Assembly: GCA_046728155.1 (NCBI GenBank)
Contig: JBKPDY010000056.1
Span: 1 to 25,412 of the forward strand
From: CAWDLX01 sp046728155
GTDB taxonomy: Bacteria > Actinomycetota > Actinomycetes > Mycobacteriales > Micromonosporaceae
Direction: 5' to 3'
DNA: 25,412 nucleotides
Shown: one piece after another, positions 6,612 to 14,470 of the stretch
Layout: the number at the start of each line of letters is the position of its first letter
How positions within the stretch are numbered: the stretch's first letter is position 1
Translations under genes and position numbers: made by a program
The notes under the pieces: generated by a model
Told to the model about the DNA's origin: nothing
Seen by the model: only the letters and a program-made list of their open reading frames with translations
Database searches by the model: none

Positions 6612-7157
6612 ATGGCACCCCCTGAGATCGTGGTGGCGGAAGGCAACTTCCTGGTGCCCAATGCCACCTTCATCGCCGAGCTCATCGCATTCCTGATCAT
6701 CCTTTTCATCCTCAGCCGGTACATCGTGCCGCCCTTGCAGAAGGCGATGCAGGGCCGTCAGGAGATCATCCGCAAGCAGATGGAGGAGGCCGAGGCGACC
6801 AGTGCCAAGCTGGCCCAGACCGAGGCCGACTACCGCCAGGCGATGAAGGACGCGAGCACGAAGGCCGCCCAGATCCGCGAAGAGGCCCGGGCGGACGCCG
6901 TCGCGATCCGCGAGGAGATGCTGACCAAGGCGCGCGAGGAGGCCGACCGGATCATCGCCGCCGGCCGGGACCAGCTCGGTGCCGAGCGGGCGGCCATCGT
7001 GCGCGTGCTGCGGGCCGAACTCGGCTCCCTCGCGGTCACCCTCGCCGGCCGGATCGTCGGTGAGGCGCTCGAGGACGAGGCGCGTCAACGTGGCACCGTC
7101 GACAGGTTCCTGCGCGAGCTGGACACCGCAGGTACAACCGGGGGAGGAGCGTCCTAA
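6612..7157 (+). CDS. atpF: ATP synthase F0 subunit b
   Basis: Peripheral-stalk subunit of 181 residues. A single membrane helix (about 17-41, ATFIAELIAFLIILFILSRYIVPP) is followed by a long charged alpha-helical, coiled-coil region rich in Ala, Glu, Lys and Arg, reaching to about residue 150. The proline pair after the membrane helix and PLQKAMQGRQE are typical. ATG 6612 is 11 nt after the atpE stop. Unlike mycobacteria, which have an extra b-delta fusion, b and delta are separate genes here: TAA 7155-7157 abuts the GTG of atpH. The C-terminus is Gly-rich (TTGGGAS). Confidence 0.95.
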   Translation: MAPPEIVVAEGNFLVPNATFIAELIAFLIILFILSRYIVPPLQKAMQGRQEIIRKQMEEAEATSAKLAQTEADYRQAMKDASTKAAQIREEARADAVAIREEMLTKAREEADRIIAAGRDQLGAERAAIVRVLRAELGSLAVTLAGRIVGEALEDEARQRGTVDRFLRELDTAGTTGGGAS

Positions 7158-7979
7158 GTGGATCCGAGCCGGGGCTCTTACGCCACCGCGGCGCAGCGTC
7201 TGGACGGCCTCGCCGCGGGCGACCGTCCGGTGCCGCTGGCCGGCATCGGGGACGAGCTGCTCGCCGTCGCCGGCGTGCTCGAGGGTCAGCCCGGCCTGCG
7301 CCGGGCGTTGACCGATCCGGGCCGGCCCGGTGATATCCGTGCCGACATGCTCGACTCGCTGCTCGAAGGCAAGGTAGCCGAGGATACCCGGGCGCTGCTT
7401 CGGATCCTGGTCACGGGGCGCTGGTCCAGCGGTGCCGACCTGCTGAACGCGGTCGAACGGCTGGGCGTCGAGGCGCTGCTCGCGAGCGCAGATTCGGCCG
7501 GCGAGCTTTCCGAGGTCGAGGACGAGCTCTTCCGGTTCGGCCAGGTCGTCGATGGCGATATCGAGCTGGCCGCGGCGCTCGGCTCATCGACCGCGCCGCT
7601 GCAGAGCCGGTCCCGGTTGGTGCACAACCTTCTCGACGGCAAGGCCCGGGGCGTCACCATCCGATTGGTCGAGGTCGCCGTCCGAGGCTTCGGTGGCCGT
7701 CGGTTCAGCGGCGGACTGACCCGCCTGGTCGAGCTGGCCGCGGACCGGCGCGAGCGCCAGCTCGCCTACGTGACGGTGGCGACGATGCTGACCGAGGACG
7801 AACAGAACCGGCTGGCTACGAAGCTCTCCGAGATCTACGGCCGGGCCGTCGATATCAAGGTCTCTGTCGCCCCCGGAATCCTGGGCGGGGTGCGGGTGCG
7901 GGTCGGCTCCCACCTGTATGACGCGACCGTGATCCGCCGCCTCAACGATGCCCGTAGCGCCCTCGTGGGTCGTTCATGA
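7158..7979 (+). CDS. atpH: ATP synthase F1 subunit delta (long actinobacterial form)
   Basis: Links the peripheral stalk to the top of F1. The C-terminal ~180 residues match the OSCP/delta family: the six-helix domain (LRRALTDPGRPGDIRADMLDSLLEGK, repeated-like LQSRSRLVHNLLDGKA) and the C-terminal signature YVTVATMLTEDEQNRLATKL … DIKVSVAPGILGGVRVRVGSHLYDATVIRRLNDAR. At 273 residues it has the N-terminal extension common in actinobacteria. GTG 7158 directly follows the atpF stop and is preceded by GGGGAGGAGC (7141-7150), an excellent ribosome binding site. A 67-nt spacer without obvious structure separates it from atpA. Confidence 0.95.
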   Translation: MDPSRGSYATAAQRLDGLAAGDRPVPLAGIGDELLAVAGVLEGQPGLRRALTDPGRPGDIRADMLDSLLEGKVAEDTRALLRILVTGRWSSGADLLNAVERLGVEALLASADSAGELSEVEDELFRFGQVVDGDIELAAALGSSTAPLQSRSRLVHNLLDGKARGVTIRLVEVAVRGFGGRRFSGGLTRLVELAADRRERQLAYVTVATMLTEDEQNRLATKLSEIYGRAVDIKVSVAPGILGGVRVRVGSHLYDATVIRRLNDARSALVGRS

Positions 7980-8046
7980 TCCGCCCGGTGCACCGCGCCC
8001 CTGTACCCCGATATGGCGTTCTCCGCCCTGACGTAAGGAAGCCCAG

Positions 8047-9702
8047 ATGGCCGAGCTGACCATCTCCTCCGACGAGATCCGCAGCGCGCTCGAGCGCTAC
8101 GTCTCGTCGTACACGCCCGAGATCTCGCGCGAGGAGGTCGGCATCGTCTCCGACGCCGGCGACGGGATCGCCCACGTCGAGGGTCTGCCCTCGGCGCAAG
8201 CCAACGAGCTGCTGGAGTTCGAGGACGGCACGCTCGGCGTGTCGCTGAACCTCGACGTACGCGACATCGGTGTCGTCGTGCTCGGCGACTTCGAGGGTAT
8301 CGAGGAGGGCCAGCAGGTCAAGCGCACCAACCGGGTGTTGTCGGTTCCGGTCGGCGACGGCTTCCTCGGCCGGGTGGTCAACCCGCTCGGGCAGCCACTC
8401 GACGGGCTGGGTGAGATCGAGAACGAGGGTTTTCGCGAGCTGGAGCTGCAGGCGCCGAACGTGATGGCCCGGCAGCCGGTCAAGGAGGCGCTGCTGACCG
8501 GCATCAAGGCGATCGACTCCATGACCGCCATCGGCCGGGGCCAGCGTGAGCTCATCATCGGCGACCGCCGGACCGGCAAGACCACCATCGCGGTCGACAC
8601 GATCCTCAACCAGAAGGACAACTGGGACTCCGGGGATCCGGCCAGGCAGGTCCGCTGCATCTACGTGGCCATCGGCCAGAAGGCTTCGACGGTGGCGGCG
8701 GTCAAGGGCACGCTCGAGGAGCGTGGCGCGATGGCCTATACGACCATCGTGACATCGCCGGCCTCCGACCCGGCCGGCTTCAAGTACCTGGCTCCCTACA
8801 CCGGCTCGGCCATCGGCCAGCACTGGATGTACGCCGGCAAGCACGTCCTCATCGTCTTCGACGACCTGACCAAGCAGGCCGAGGCGTACCGGGCGATCTC
8901 GCTGCTGCTCCGCCGGCCGCCGGGGCGCGAGGCGTACCCGGGCGACGTGTTCTACCTGCACTCGCGCCTGCTCGAGCGGTGCGCGAAGCTGAGCGATGAG
9001 TGGGGCGGCGGTTCGATGACGGGTCTGCCGATCATCGAGACCAAGGCGAACGACATCGCGGCCTTCATCCCGACCAACGTCATCTCCATCACCGACGGCC
9101 AGATCTTCCTCGAGGCAGACCTGTTCAACCAGGGCGTGCGACCGGCGATCAACGTCGGTACGTCGGTCTCCCGGGTCGGCGGCAATGCCCAGGGCAAGCC
9201 GATGAAGCGGGTCGCCGGCCGGCTGCGGCTCGACCTCGCCCAGTACCGGGAGCTGGAGGCTTTCGCCGCCTTCGCCTCCGATCTGGACCGCGCCTCCCGG
9301 GCTCAGCTTGATCGCGGCGCCCGACTGGTGGAGCTGCTGAAGCAGCAGAACTACTCGCCGTCCCCCGTGGCCGAGGAGGTCGTCTCCGTCTGGGCTGGCG
9401 TGGAGGGCAAGTTGGACGACATCCCGGTGGGCGACATCCGCCGGTTCGAGTCGGAGTTCCTGCAGCATCTGCGTCTATCGAATCCCGGCGTGCTCGCCGC
9501 GATCGCCGACAACGACTGGGACGACGACATCGTGTCCACTTTGGACGAGGCGATCGGCCACTTCAAGGACGCGTTCCTCGCCGAAGGCCGGCGTATCGTG
9601 GCACACGACGAAGAGGCCAAGGCGATGGCCGAGGGCGTGGAGACCAAGGAAACGGTCAGGCGCATCAGGCGGACGCCACCGCCGCCCCCGGAGAAGAAGT
9701 AG
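8047..9702 (+). CDS. atpA: ATP synthase F1 subunit alpha
   Basis: Non-catalytic nucleotide-binding subunit, 551 residues. The N-terminal beta-barrel holds GDGIAHVEGLPSAQANELLEF (about 38-58). The P-loop is GDRRTGKT at 172-179, in the alpha-type form with Q in the preceding GRGQRELIIGD. The Walker B strand is VLIVFDDL and the alpha signature follows in RPAINVGTSVSRVGG. ATG 8047 has AAGGAAG (8036-8042) upstream. The C-terminus ends in a basic and proline-rich tail (RRIRRTPPPPPEKK); an actinobacterial C-terminal extension is known, but the poly-proline ending is distinctive. Only 4 nt separate it from atpG. Confidence 0.98.
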   Translation: MAELTISSDEIRSALERYVSSYTPEISREEVGIVSDAGDGIAHVEGLPSAQANELLEFEDGTLGVSLNLDVRDIGVVVLGDFEGIEEGQQVKRTNRVLSVPVGDGFLGRVVNPLGQPLDGLGEIENEGFRELELQAPNVMARQPVKEALLTGIKAIDSMTAIGRGQRELIIGDRRTGKTTIAVDTILNQKDNWDSGDPARQVRCIYVAIGQKASTVAAVKGTLEERGAMAYTTIVTSPASDPAGFKYLAPYTGSAIGQHWMYAGKHVLIVFDDLTKQAEAYRAISLLLRRPPGREAYPGDVFYLHSRLLERCAKLSDEWGGGSMTGLPIIETKANDIAAFIPTNVISITDGQIFLEADLFNQGVRPAINVGTSVSRVGGNAQGKPMKRVAGRLRLDLAQYRELEAFAAFASDLDRASRAQLDRGARLVELLKQQNYSPSPVAEEVVSVWAGVEGKLDDIPVGDIRRFESEFLQHLRLSNPGVLAAIADNDWDDDIVSTLDEAIGHFKDAFLAEGRRIVAHDEEAKAMAEGVETKETVRRIRRTPPPPPEKK

Positions 9703-9706
9703 CGCC

Positions 9707-10657
9707 ATGCCCGCATCCGTACGTGTCCTTCGTCGCCGGATCCGCTCGACGAGGTCGACGAAGAAGATCACCAAGGCGATGGAGCTCGTCGCGACGAGCC
9801 GGATCGCCAAGGCACAGGAGCGCGTCTCGGCGTCGCGGCCCTACTCGACCGCGATCACGATGGTGCTCACGGCGTTGGCCAGCTCGGCGAACATCGACCA
9901 CCCGCTGCTGCAGGCCCGACCCATGGTGCGGCGGGCCGGCGTGCTCGTTATCACGAGCGACCGCGGGCTGTGTGGTGCGTACAACGTCAACGTCATCCGT
10001 ACCGCCGAGCAGTTGATCCAGCGCCTGCGCGAGGCCGGGAAGGAGGTCGCGCTCTACGTGATCGGGCGGCGCGGCGTGACCTACTACCGGTTCCGCGACC
10101 GGCCGATCGAGGAGAGCTGGACCGGCTTCTCTGAGCAGCCCACCTTCGCCGATGTCGTCGGCGTCGCGCACACCCTCATCAACGCCTTCGTCGCCGGCGC
10201 CGACGATGTGGACACGTCCGACGCCGGTGTCCACGCCGGAGCCGACGGAGAACTGGGCGTGGACGAGCTGCACATCGTCCACACCCAGTTCCGCTCGTTG
10301 ATGACCCAGCAGCCGGTGGCCAACTTCCTCGCTCCGATGCAGGTGGTCGAGACCGAGATGGACGAGACCACCGGACTGCTGCCGGCGTACGAATTCGAGC
10401 CCGACCCCGAGGCACTCCTGGACGCGCTGCTGCCCAAGTACATCCACACGCGCATCTACGCGGCATTGATCGACGCGGCCGCCAGCGAGTCGGCGGCACG
10501 GCGGCGGGCGATGAAGGCCGCGACCGACAATGCGGAAGACTTGATTCAGACGTACACACGGGAGATGAACGCGGCACGCCAGGCGGCCATCACCCAGGAG
10601 ATCAGTGAGATCGTCGGTGGCGCGAACGCGCTCGCCGCGGCGGGGAGTGAACTGTGA
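9707..10657 (+). CDS. atpG: ATP synthase F1 subunit gamma
   Basis: Central rotor shaft, 316 residues. The N-terminal helix has the signature RVLRRRIRSTRSTKKITKAMELVATSRIAKAQ and the C-terminal helix carries SESAARRRAMKAATDNAEDLI, the other half of the coiled coil; SDRGLCGAYN lies between. An acidic, glycine-rich insertion (DDVDTSDAGVHAGADGELGV, around residues 165-184) lies in the Rossmann-like domain; mycobacteria also carry a loop insertion in gamma, though I cannot confirm that it is the same position. ATG 9707 is 4 nt after the atpA stop, with GGAGAAGAAG just upstream inside the atpA 3' end. Confidence 0.97.
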   Translation: MPASVRVLRRRIRSTRSTKKITKAMELVATSRIAKAQERVSASRPYSTAITMVLTALASSANIDHPLLQARPMVRRAGVLVITSDRGLCGAYNVNVIRTAEQLIQRLREAGKEVALYVIGRRGVTYYRFRDRPIEESWTGFSEQPTFADVVGVAHTLINAFVAGADDVDTSDAGVHAGADGELGVDELHIVHTQFRSLMTQQPVANFLAPMQVVETEMDETTGLLPAYEFEPDPEALLDALLPKYIHTRIYAALIDAAASESAARRRAMKAATDNAEDLIQTYTREMNAARQAAITQEISEIVGGANALAAAGSEL

Positions 10658-12105
10658 TGACTGCAACGATGAATGACGACACATCGACCAGAGTTGGTAC
10701 CGGCCGGGTGGTCCGGGTCATCGGTCCAGTCGTCGACGCCGAGTTCCCGCGTGACGCCATGCCCGAGATCTTCAACGCGCTGCACGTCGACGTCACCCTC
10801 ACCGAGGGCACGAAGACGCTGACGCTGGAGGTCGCGCTGCACCTGGGCGACAACATGGTCCGCGCCATCTCCATGCAGCCGACGGACGGACTCGTGCGGG
10901 GCGCCGAGGTACGCGACACCGGCCAGGGCATCACGGTGCCGGTCGGGGACGTGACGAAGGGGCACGTCTTCAACGTGGTCGGCGACTGCCTGAACCTCAA
11001 GGAGGGCGAGCGGCTCGAGATCAAGGATCGGTGGGAGATCCACCGTCCGCCGCCGGCCTTCGCCGACCTTGAGCCGAAGACCGAGATGCTGGAGACCGGC
11101 ATCAAGGTGCTCGACCTGCTCGCCCCGTACGTGAAGGGCGGGAAGATCGGCCTGTTCGGTGGGGCCGGCGTGGGCAAGACGGTGCTCATCCAGGAGATGA
11201 TCATCCGGGTGGCGCGCAACTTCGGCGGCACCTCGGTCTTCGCCGGCGTGGGGGAGCGCACCCGTGAGGGCAACGACCTCATCCTGGAGATGGGCGAGAC
11301 GAACGTGCTACCGCAGACCGCGCTCGTCTTCGGCCAGATGGACGAGCCGCCGGGCACGCGTCTGCGGGTCGGGCTGGCCGCGCTGACCATGGCCGAGTAC
11401 TTCCGCGATGTGCAGAAGCAGGAGGTGCTGCTCTTCATCGACAACATCTTCCGGTTCACCCAGGCCGGCTCGGAGGTGTCGACCCTGCTCGGCCGGATGC
11501 CCTCGGCGGTGGGATACCAGCCGACCCTCGCCGACGAGATGGGTCAGCTGCAGGAGCGGATCACATCCGTACGGGGGCAGGCGATTACCTCGATGCAGGC
11601 GATCTACGTGCCGGCCGACGACTACACCGACCCGGCTCCGTCGACCACCTTCGCCCACCTGGACGCGACCACGAACCTCGAACGCTCCATTTCGGACAAA
11701 GGCATCTACCCGGCCGTGGACCCGCTCGCCTCGTCGTCGCGGATCCTCGCCGCCGAGTACGTGGGCGCCGACCACTACAACGTAGCGGTCGAGGTGAAGC
11801 GGATCCTGCAGCGGTACAAGGACCTGCAGGACATCATCGCCATCCTGGGCATGGACGAGCTCTCCGAGGAGGACAAGGTCACGGTCGGCCGGGCGCGTCG
11901 GATCGAGCGGTTCCTCTCCCAGAACACGTACGCCGCCACGGTCTTCACCGGCCTCGAGGGCTCGTTCGTCCCGGTCAAGGACACCATCGAGGCGTTCAAG
12001 AAGATCAGCGAGGGCGAGTACGACACGTACCCTGAGCAGGCATTCTTCATGTGTGGAGGCCTGGACGACCTGGAGCGCAACGCCGCCAAGCTGCGCGAGC
12101 AGTAG
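10657..12105 (+). CDS. atpD: ATP synthase F1 subunit beta
   Basis: Catalytic subunit, 482 residues from ATG 10657. P-loop GGAGVGKT at 168-175, the catalytic glutamate region GVGERTREGNDL, Walker B EVLLFIDNIFRF, the family signature PAVDPLASSSR and the DELSEED lever (MDELSEEDKVT) are all present and intact. ATG 10657 shares its A with the atpG stop (TGATG); GTG 10654 immediately before it is an alternative. GGGGAG near 10642-10647 serves as ribosome binding site. In nearly all bacteria atpC follows directly, but here a hairpin (12116-12151) and an opposing gene come next and atpC is 846 nt away. Confidence 0.98.
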   Translation: MTATMNDDTSTRVGTGRVVRVIGPVVDAEFPRDAMPEIFNALHVDVTLTEGTKTLTLEVALHLGDNMVRAISMQPTDGLVRGAEVRDTGQGITVPVGDVTKGHVFNVVGDCLNLKEGERLEIKDRWEIHRPPPAFADLEPKTEMLETGIKVLDLLAPYVKGGKIGLFGGAGVGKTVLIQEMIIRVARNFGGTSVFAGVGERTREGNDLILEMGETNVLPQTALVFGQMDEPPGTRLRVGLAALTMAEYFRDVQKQEVLLFIDNIFRFTQAGSEVSTLLGRMPSAVGYQPTLADEMGQLQERITSVRGQAITSMQAIYVPADDYTDPAPSTTFAHLDATTNLERSISDKGIYPAVDPLASSSRILAAEYVGADHYNVAVEVKRILQRYKDLQDIIAILGMDELSEEDKVTVGRARRIERFLSQNTYAATVFTGLEGSFVPVKDTIEAFKKISEGEYDTYPEQAFFMCGGLDDLERNAAKLREQ

Positions 12106-12115
12106 ACTCCCGTGC

Positions 12116-12151
12116 GATCGCAGGCCGCTGGGTGACCAGTGGCCTGCGATC
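12116..12151. terminator. Strong hairpin between convergent atpD and membrane-protein gene
   Basis: A perfect 11-bp inverted repeat GATCGCAGGCC (12116-12126) / GGCCTGCGATC (12141-12151), with a second inner stem CTGG/CCAG (12128-12131, 12136-12139) around a GTGA loop. It starts 10 nt after the atpD stop and ends 17 nt before the stop of the opposing gene, so it is placed to act as a bidirectional terminator. There is no T-run on either side. Confidence 0.65.
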
Positions 12152-12168
12152 TGCGTCTGGCCGCGGTA

Positions 12169-12726
12169 CTACTGCGCGCCCGGGTACTGGCCGGACTGCT
12201 GCTGCGGATAGGTCTGGCCACCGCCATGCTGGGGCGGCTGCGAGCCAAAGGTCGCGCGGGGGCCAGTGATCCGGCCACCCATCTCGGTGAACGTCCGGAA
12301 CGTGATGTACCCGGCGACGGCGATCAGCACGATCTGCGCGAGGCCAAGAATCAGGTCCCTGGTGCCGTGCAGGCCGCTTTCGATGTCGAACAACTTGCCG
12401 ATGCCGACCAGGAACGTGATCAGGCCGAGACCGACGGCCACGACGTACTCGATCAGCGCGACAAGGACCACCATCCGTGCCATCGCGATCGCTGGCGCGA
12501 TCCTGGTCGCGACGAGGACGGCGACGATCGGAAACGCCATCACCGTCAGGTTGAGGAACGACTCGGACGCGTTCAGCGAACGGAGCGCGAAGGAGGGTGT
12601 GTCGCCGATCCACACGATCAAGGCGAAGAACTCGAACAGCGCGACGTACCCCACCAGGCCGAGGGCGGCGAGCGTTCGTGGAGATGCCAGGATGCCCGAG
12701 GAGGGGCCTGCGGATGGAGTTGTCAT
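12169..12726 (-). CDS. Four-helix membrane protein of unknown function inserted between atpD and atpC
   Basis: A 185-residue protein with predicted membrane helices at about 18-40, 56-76, 83-110 and 124-144, a short Ser/Pro-rich cytoplasmic head, and a hydrophilic tail rich in Gln, Pro, Gly and Tyr (QPPQHGG…YPQQQSGQYPG, 162-185). No enzyme motif, cysteine pair or signal peptide is visible and I do not recognise the family. ATG at 12724-12726 is chosen because AAAGGGAG precedes it; the frame stays open to 12837. It runs against atpD and is divergent from atpC, with 225 nt between the two starts. Its insertion splits the ATP synthase operon. A link to ATP synthase function is speculative. Confidence 0.8.
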   Translation of the reverse strand: MTTPSAGPSSGILASPRTLAALGLVGYVALFEFFALIVWIGDTPSFALRSLNASESFLNLTVMAFPIVAVLVATRIAPAIAMARMVVLVALIEYVVAVGLGLITFLVGIGKLFDIESGLHGTRDLILGLAQIVLIAVAGYITFRTFTEMGGRITGPRATFGSQPPQHGGGQTYPQQQSGQYPGAQ

Positions 12727-12862
12727 AGTGCTCCCTTTTCCGGAGGTTGGTCGGGCACACAATATCGACTTCCGCATCATTTGTATGCCCGCTTGTGTCT
12801 GCGTGTACAGGGTCAAAACGGGCTCGCCGGCACCCACGGTTCGGTCTGGCAGTCCGGCGCGG

Positions 12863-12878
12863 TGTGACCACGGTCACC
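12863..12878. promoter_or_regulatory. TGTGA-N6-TCAC operator-like palindrome upstream of atpC
   Basis: TGTGACCACGGTCACC contains the perfect dyad GTGACC-AC-GGTCAC (12864-12877). It matches the CRP-family pattern TGTGA-N6-TCACA at 9 of 10 fixed positions and about 11 of 15 of the streptomycete Rex operator. It sits 3 nt before the TAGACT -10 element, centred near -23 from the expected start, which would favour repression. It also lies in the shared region of the divergent membrane-protein gene. Confidence 0.4.
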
Positions 12879-12881
12879 CTC

Positions 12882-12887
12882 TAGACT
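12882..12887 (+). promoter_or_regulatory. Probable -10 element of an atpC promoter
   Basis: TAGACT fits the actinobacterial TANNNT -10 consensus. Transcription would begin near 12894, giving a leader of about 58 nt. No convincing -35 hexamer is visible at 16-18 nt; the palindrome at 12863-12878 occupies that space. Confidence 0.45.
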
Positions 12888-12951
12888 CGTAACTACCGCA
12901 GCCTCATTCGGGGGTGTCGCGTCCGCTCAGAGGGCTCAAGGGGGCTCGACG

Positions 12952-13269
12952 GTGGCCAATCCGTTCAATGTAGAGCTCGTCTCCGTCGAAGCGATGGTCT
13001 GGTCCGGCGAGGCGGAGATGGTCGTTGCCCGCACCACCGAGGGCGAAATGGGCGTCCTGGCCGGCCACACGCCCCTGCTCGGTCAGCTCAAGGAGCCGAG
13101 CCGGGTACGGATCAAGACCGGGGAGGGCGAGATCGCGTACGACATCGCCGGTGGATTCCTCTCCGTCACCAACGACGGGGTGACCATCTTGGCCGAGAGC
13201 GCGAAGCCGGCCGAGGGACCGGACCCGGCCACGGTCCCGGCTGCCAGTGCCGCCACCGAGAGCGCCTGA
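12952..13269 (+). CDS. atpC: ATP synthase F1 subunit epsilon, lacking the C-terminal helical domain
   Basis: Residues 1-82 form the complete N-terminal beta-sandwich: PFNVELVSVEAMVWSGEAEMV, the conserved EGEMGVLAGHTPLL, then AGGFLSVTNDGVTILAESA. Epsilon normally continues for 35-50 residues as a two-helix domain that can clasp F1 and inhibit hydrolysis. Here only about 22 low-complexity residues follow (KPAEGPDPATVPAASAATESA), rich in Ala and Pro and unlikely to fold as those helices. Total length is 105. GTG 12952 is preceded by AAGGGGG (12938-12944), a clear ribosome binding site. It is separated from atpD and probably has its own promoter. The rotor-binding role should be intact; the inhibitory role is doubtful. 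Confidence 0.93.
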   Translation: MANPFNVELVSVEAMVWSGEAEMVVARTTEGEMGVLAGHTPLLGQLKEPSRVRIKTGEGEIAYDIAGGFLSVTNDGVTILAESAKPAEGPDPATVPAASAATESA

Positions 13270-13282
13270 TCAGCTGACGACC

Positions 13283-13711
13283 ATGGCGGTTTTCGAGGTC
13301 ATAGTCACCGGTCTCCTCGCCGCGCTCACCGCCCTGCTGCTCGTCTTCGCCCGACGCGAGATCATCTCCCGGCGCGGCGGCACGATCGACATGAACCTAC
13401 GGTTGTCGACCTTCGTACCGGGACGTGGTTGGTCGCCCGGACTGGGGCGATTCACCGACGAAGAGCTGCGCTGGTACCGCCTGTTCAGCTTCGGCGTTCG
13501 GCCGCGTCGGGTGCTCACCCGGCAGGGCCTGGTCGTGGAGGGTCGCCGCCCGCCGGCCGGCGAGGAACGGGTCGCGATGCCGAGGGGCTGGGTCGTCGTC
13601 CGCTGCCGCGGCCGGGGCAGTCCGGTCGAGATCGCTCTCGCCGAATCGGCCCTGATGGGCTTGCTGTCCTGGCTTGAGTCCGCCCCACCCGGTGCTCTGC
13701 GCCGCAGTTGA
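13283..13711 (+). CDS. DUF2550 family membrane-anchored protein
   Basis: A 142-residue protein with one N-terminal membrane helix (about 3-22, VFEVIVTGLLAALTALLLVF) followed by a basic region and a soluble domain (MNLRLS … GWSPGLGRFTDEELRWYRLFSFGVRPRRVLTR … VVVRCRGRGSPVEIALAESALMGLLSWLES). This matches the DUF2550 family, which stands directly after atpC in many actinobacteria (Rv1312 in M. tuberculosis). Function unknown. ATG 13283 is 13 nt after the atpC stop, so the two are probably one transcript. No strong ribosome binding site is visible, which suggests coupling. Confidence 0.85.
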   Translation: MAVFEVIVTGLLAALTALLLVFARREIISRRGGTIDMNLRLSTFVPGRGWSPGLGRFTDEELRWYRLFSFGVRPRRVLTRQGLVVEGRRPPAGEERVAMPRGWVVVRCRGRGSPVEIALAESALMGLLSWLESAPPGALRRS

Positions 13712-13740
13712 CGCATCGCATCCGCCCGGCCACATCGGCC

Positions 13741-13805
13741 AAGATCGGCGTGGCGGTACGCAATGCAGCGATGAGCGTTCGTTTCCGTGCGGCGGTACCG
13801 ATCTT
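13741..13805. terminator. Weak inverted repeat between DUF2550 gene and pduO-type gene
   Basis: AAGATCGG (13741-13748) and CCGATCTT (13798-13805) form an 8-bp perfect repeat around a 49-nt loop in the 113-nt gap between convergent genes. The large loop makes it a weak candidate for a bidirectional terminator. Confidence 0.2.
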
Positions 13806-13824
13806 GACGCGTCGGATTCCGGGG

Positions 13825-14397
13825 TCAGCGCTCGCCACCTGGGACCCACTTCACGTCGCCGTCCGGATTGGCCGTCCGGGCGAGGATGAAGAGTAGGTCG
13901 GCGAGGCGGTTGAGGTACTTGGCGGCCAGCTGGTTGGTCCGCTCGGGGTCGGCCTCGACCAGAGCCCAGGACCGCCGCTCCGCCCGACGGCACACCGTTC
14001 GGGCAGCGTGCAGGAGTGCGGCGCCGGGCGTGCCGCCGTTGAGTATGAATGAGTCGAGCTTGGGCAGGCGCACATTGAACTCGTCGCACCAGCCCTCGAG
14101 CCGCGTGATGTAGGTGTCCTCGATCCGTAGCCGCGACCACGTCGGATCCGGGACGATCGGCGCGCATAGATCTGCGCCCACGTCGAACAGATCGTTTTGT
14201 ACGCTCATCAGCACGGTGGTCACCTCGTCGCTGAGGCCGCCGAGCGCGAGGGCTACGCCGATGGCCGCGTTCGTCTCATCGACGTCGGCGTACGCCTCGA
14301 TGCGCGGATCGGTCTTGGTAACGCGAGTTCCGTCGCCGAGTGCGGTCATGCCGGCATCGCCGGTACGGGTATAGATACGGGTGAGGTGCACGGCCAT
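13825..14397 (-). CDS. pduO: Cob(I)alamin adenosyltransferase, PduO type
   Basis: Transfers the 5'-deoxyadenosyl group of ATP to cob(I)alamin, making adenosylcobalamin. PduO signatures over 190 residues: N-terminal ATP-binding TRTGDAGMTAL (10-20), DPRIEAYADVDETNAAIG (30-47), the helix FILNGGTPGAALLHAARTVCRRAERR (117-142) with the conserved RRAER, and YLNRLADLLFILAR (161-174). The start is the ATG at 14395-14397 on the minus strand, with AGGAG close upstream; TACGCT at 14405-14410 is a candidate -10, so the leader may be almost absent. It diverges from murA, the same arrangement as Rv1314c-murA in M. tuberculosis. A B12-dependent mutase at 17797 is a likely user of the cofactor. Confidence 0.94.
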   Translation of the reverse strand: MAVHLTRIYTRTGDAGMTALGDGTRVTKTDPRIEAYADVDETNAAIGVALALGGLSDEVTTVLMSVQNDLFDVGADLCAPIVPDPTWSRLRIEDTYITRLEGWCDEFNVRLPKLDSFILNGGTPGAALLHAARTVCRRAERRSWALVEADPERTNQLAAKYLNRLADLLFILARTANPDGDVKWVPGGER

Positions 14398-14404
14398 GTC
14401 TCCT

Positions 14405-14410
14405 AGCGTA
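14405..14410 (-). promoter_or_regulatory. Candidate -10 of the pduO-type gene
   Basis: Read on the minus strand, TACGCT lies 7 nt before the ATG at 14397, and fits TANNNT. AGGAG lies between it and the start, so the transcript may be leaderless or nearly so. No -35 was recognised in the 64-nt divergent region. Confidence 0.35.
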
Positions 14411-14457
14411 GGCAACGCGGGATTCTGGTTCCGCGGGCGGGCGCCGGCCGGCGACCC

Positions 14458-14463
14458 TACGAT
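14458..14463 (+). promoter_or_regulatory. Candidate -10 of murA
   Basis: TACGAT fits TANNNT and ends 7 nt before GTG 14471. It overlaps the alternative start ATG 14462, which supports GTG 14471 as the start of a leaderless transcript. Confidence 0.4.
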
Positions 14464-14470
14464 GGCGGCC

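Noticed and set aside
6612..7979. A mycobacterial-type b-delta fusion subunit
   Set aside because: atpF ends in TAA at 7155-7157 and atpH starts separately at 7158; the long delta is the common actinobacterial form.
7942..9468. A 508-codon open frame on the minus strand opposite atpA
   Set aside because: It lies entirely antisense to a perfectly conserved atpA, has no recognisable domain and has the composition of a high-GC frame shadow.
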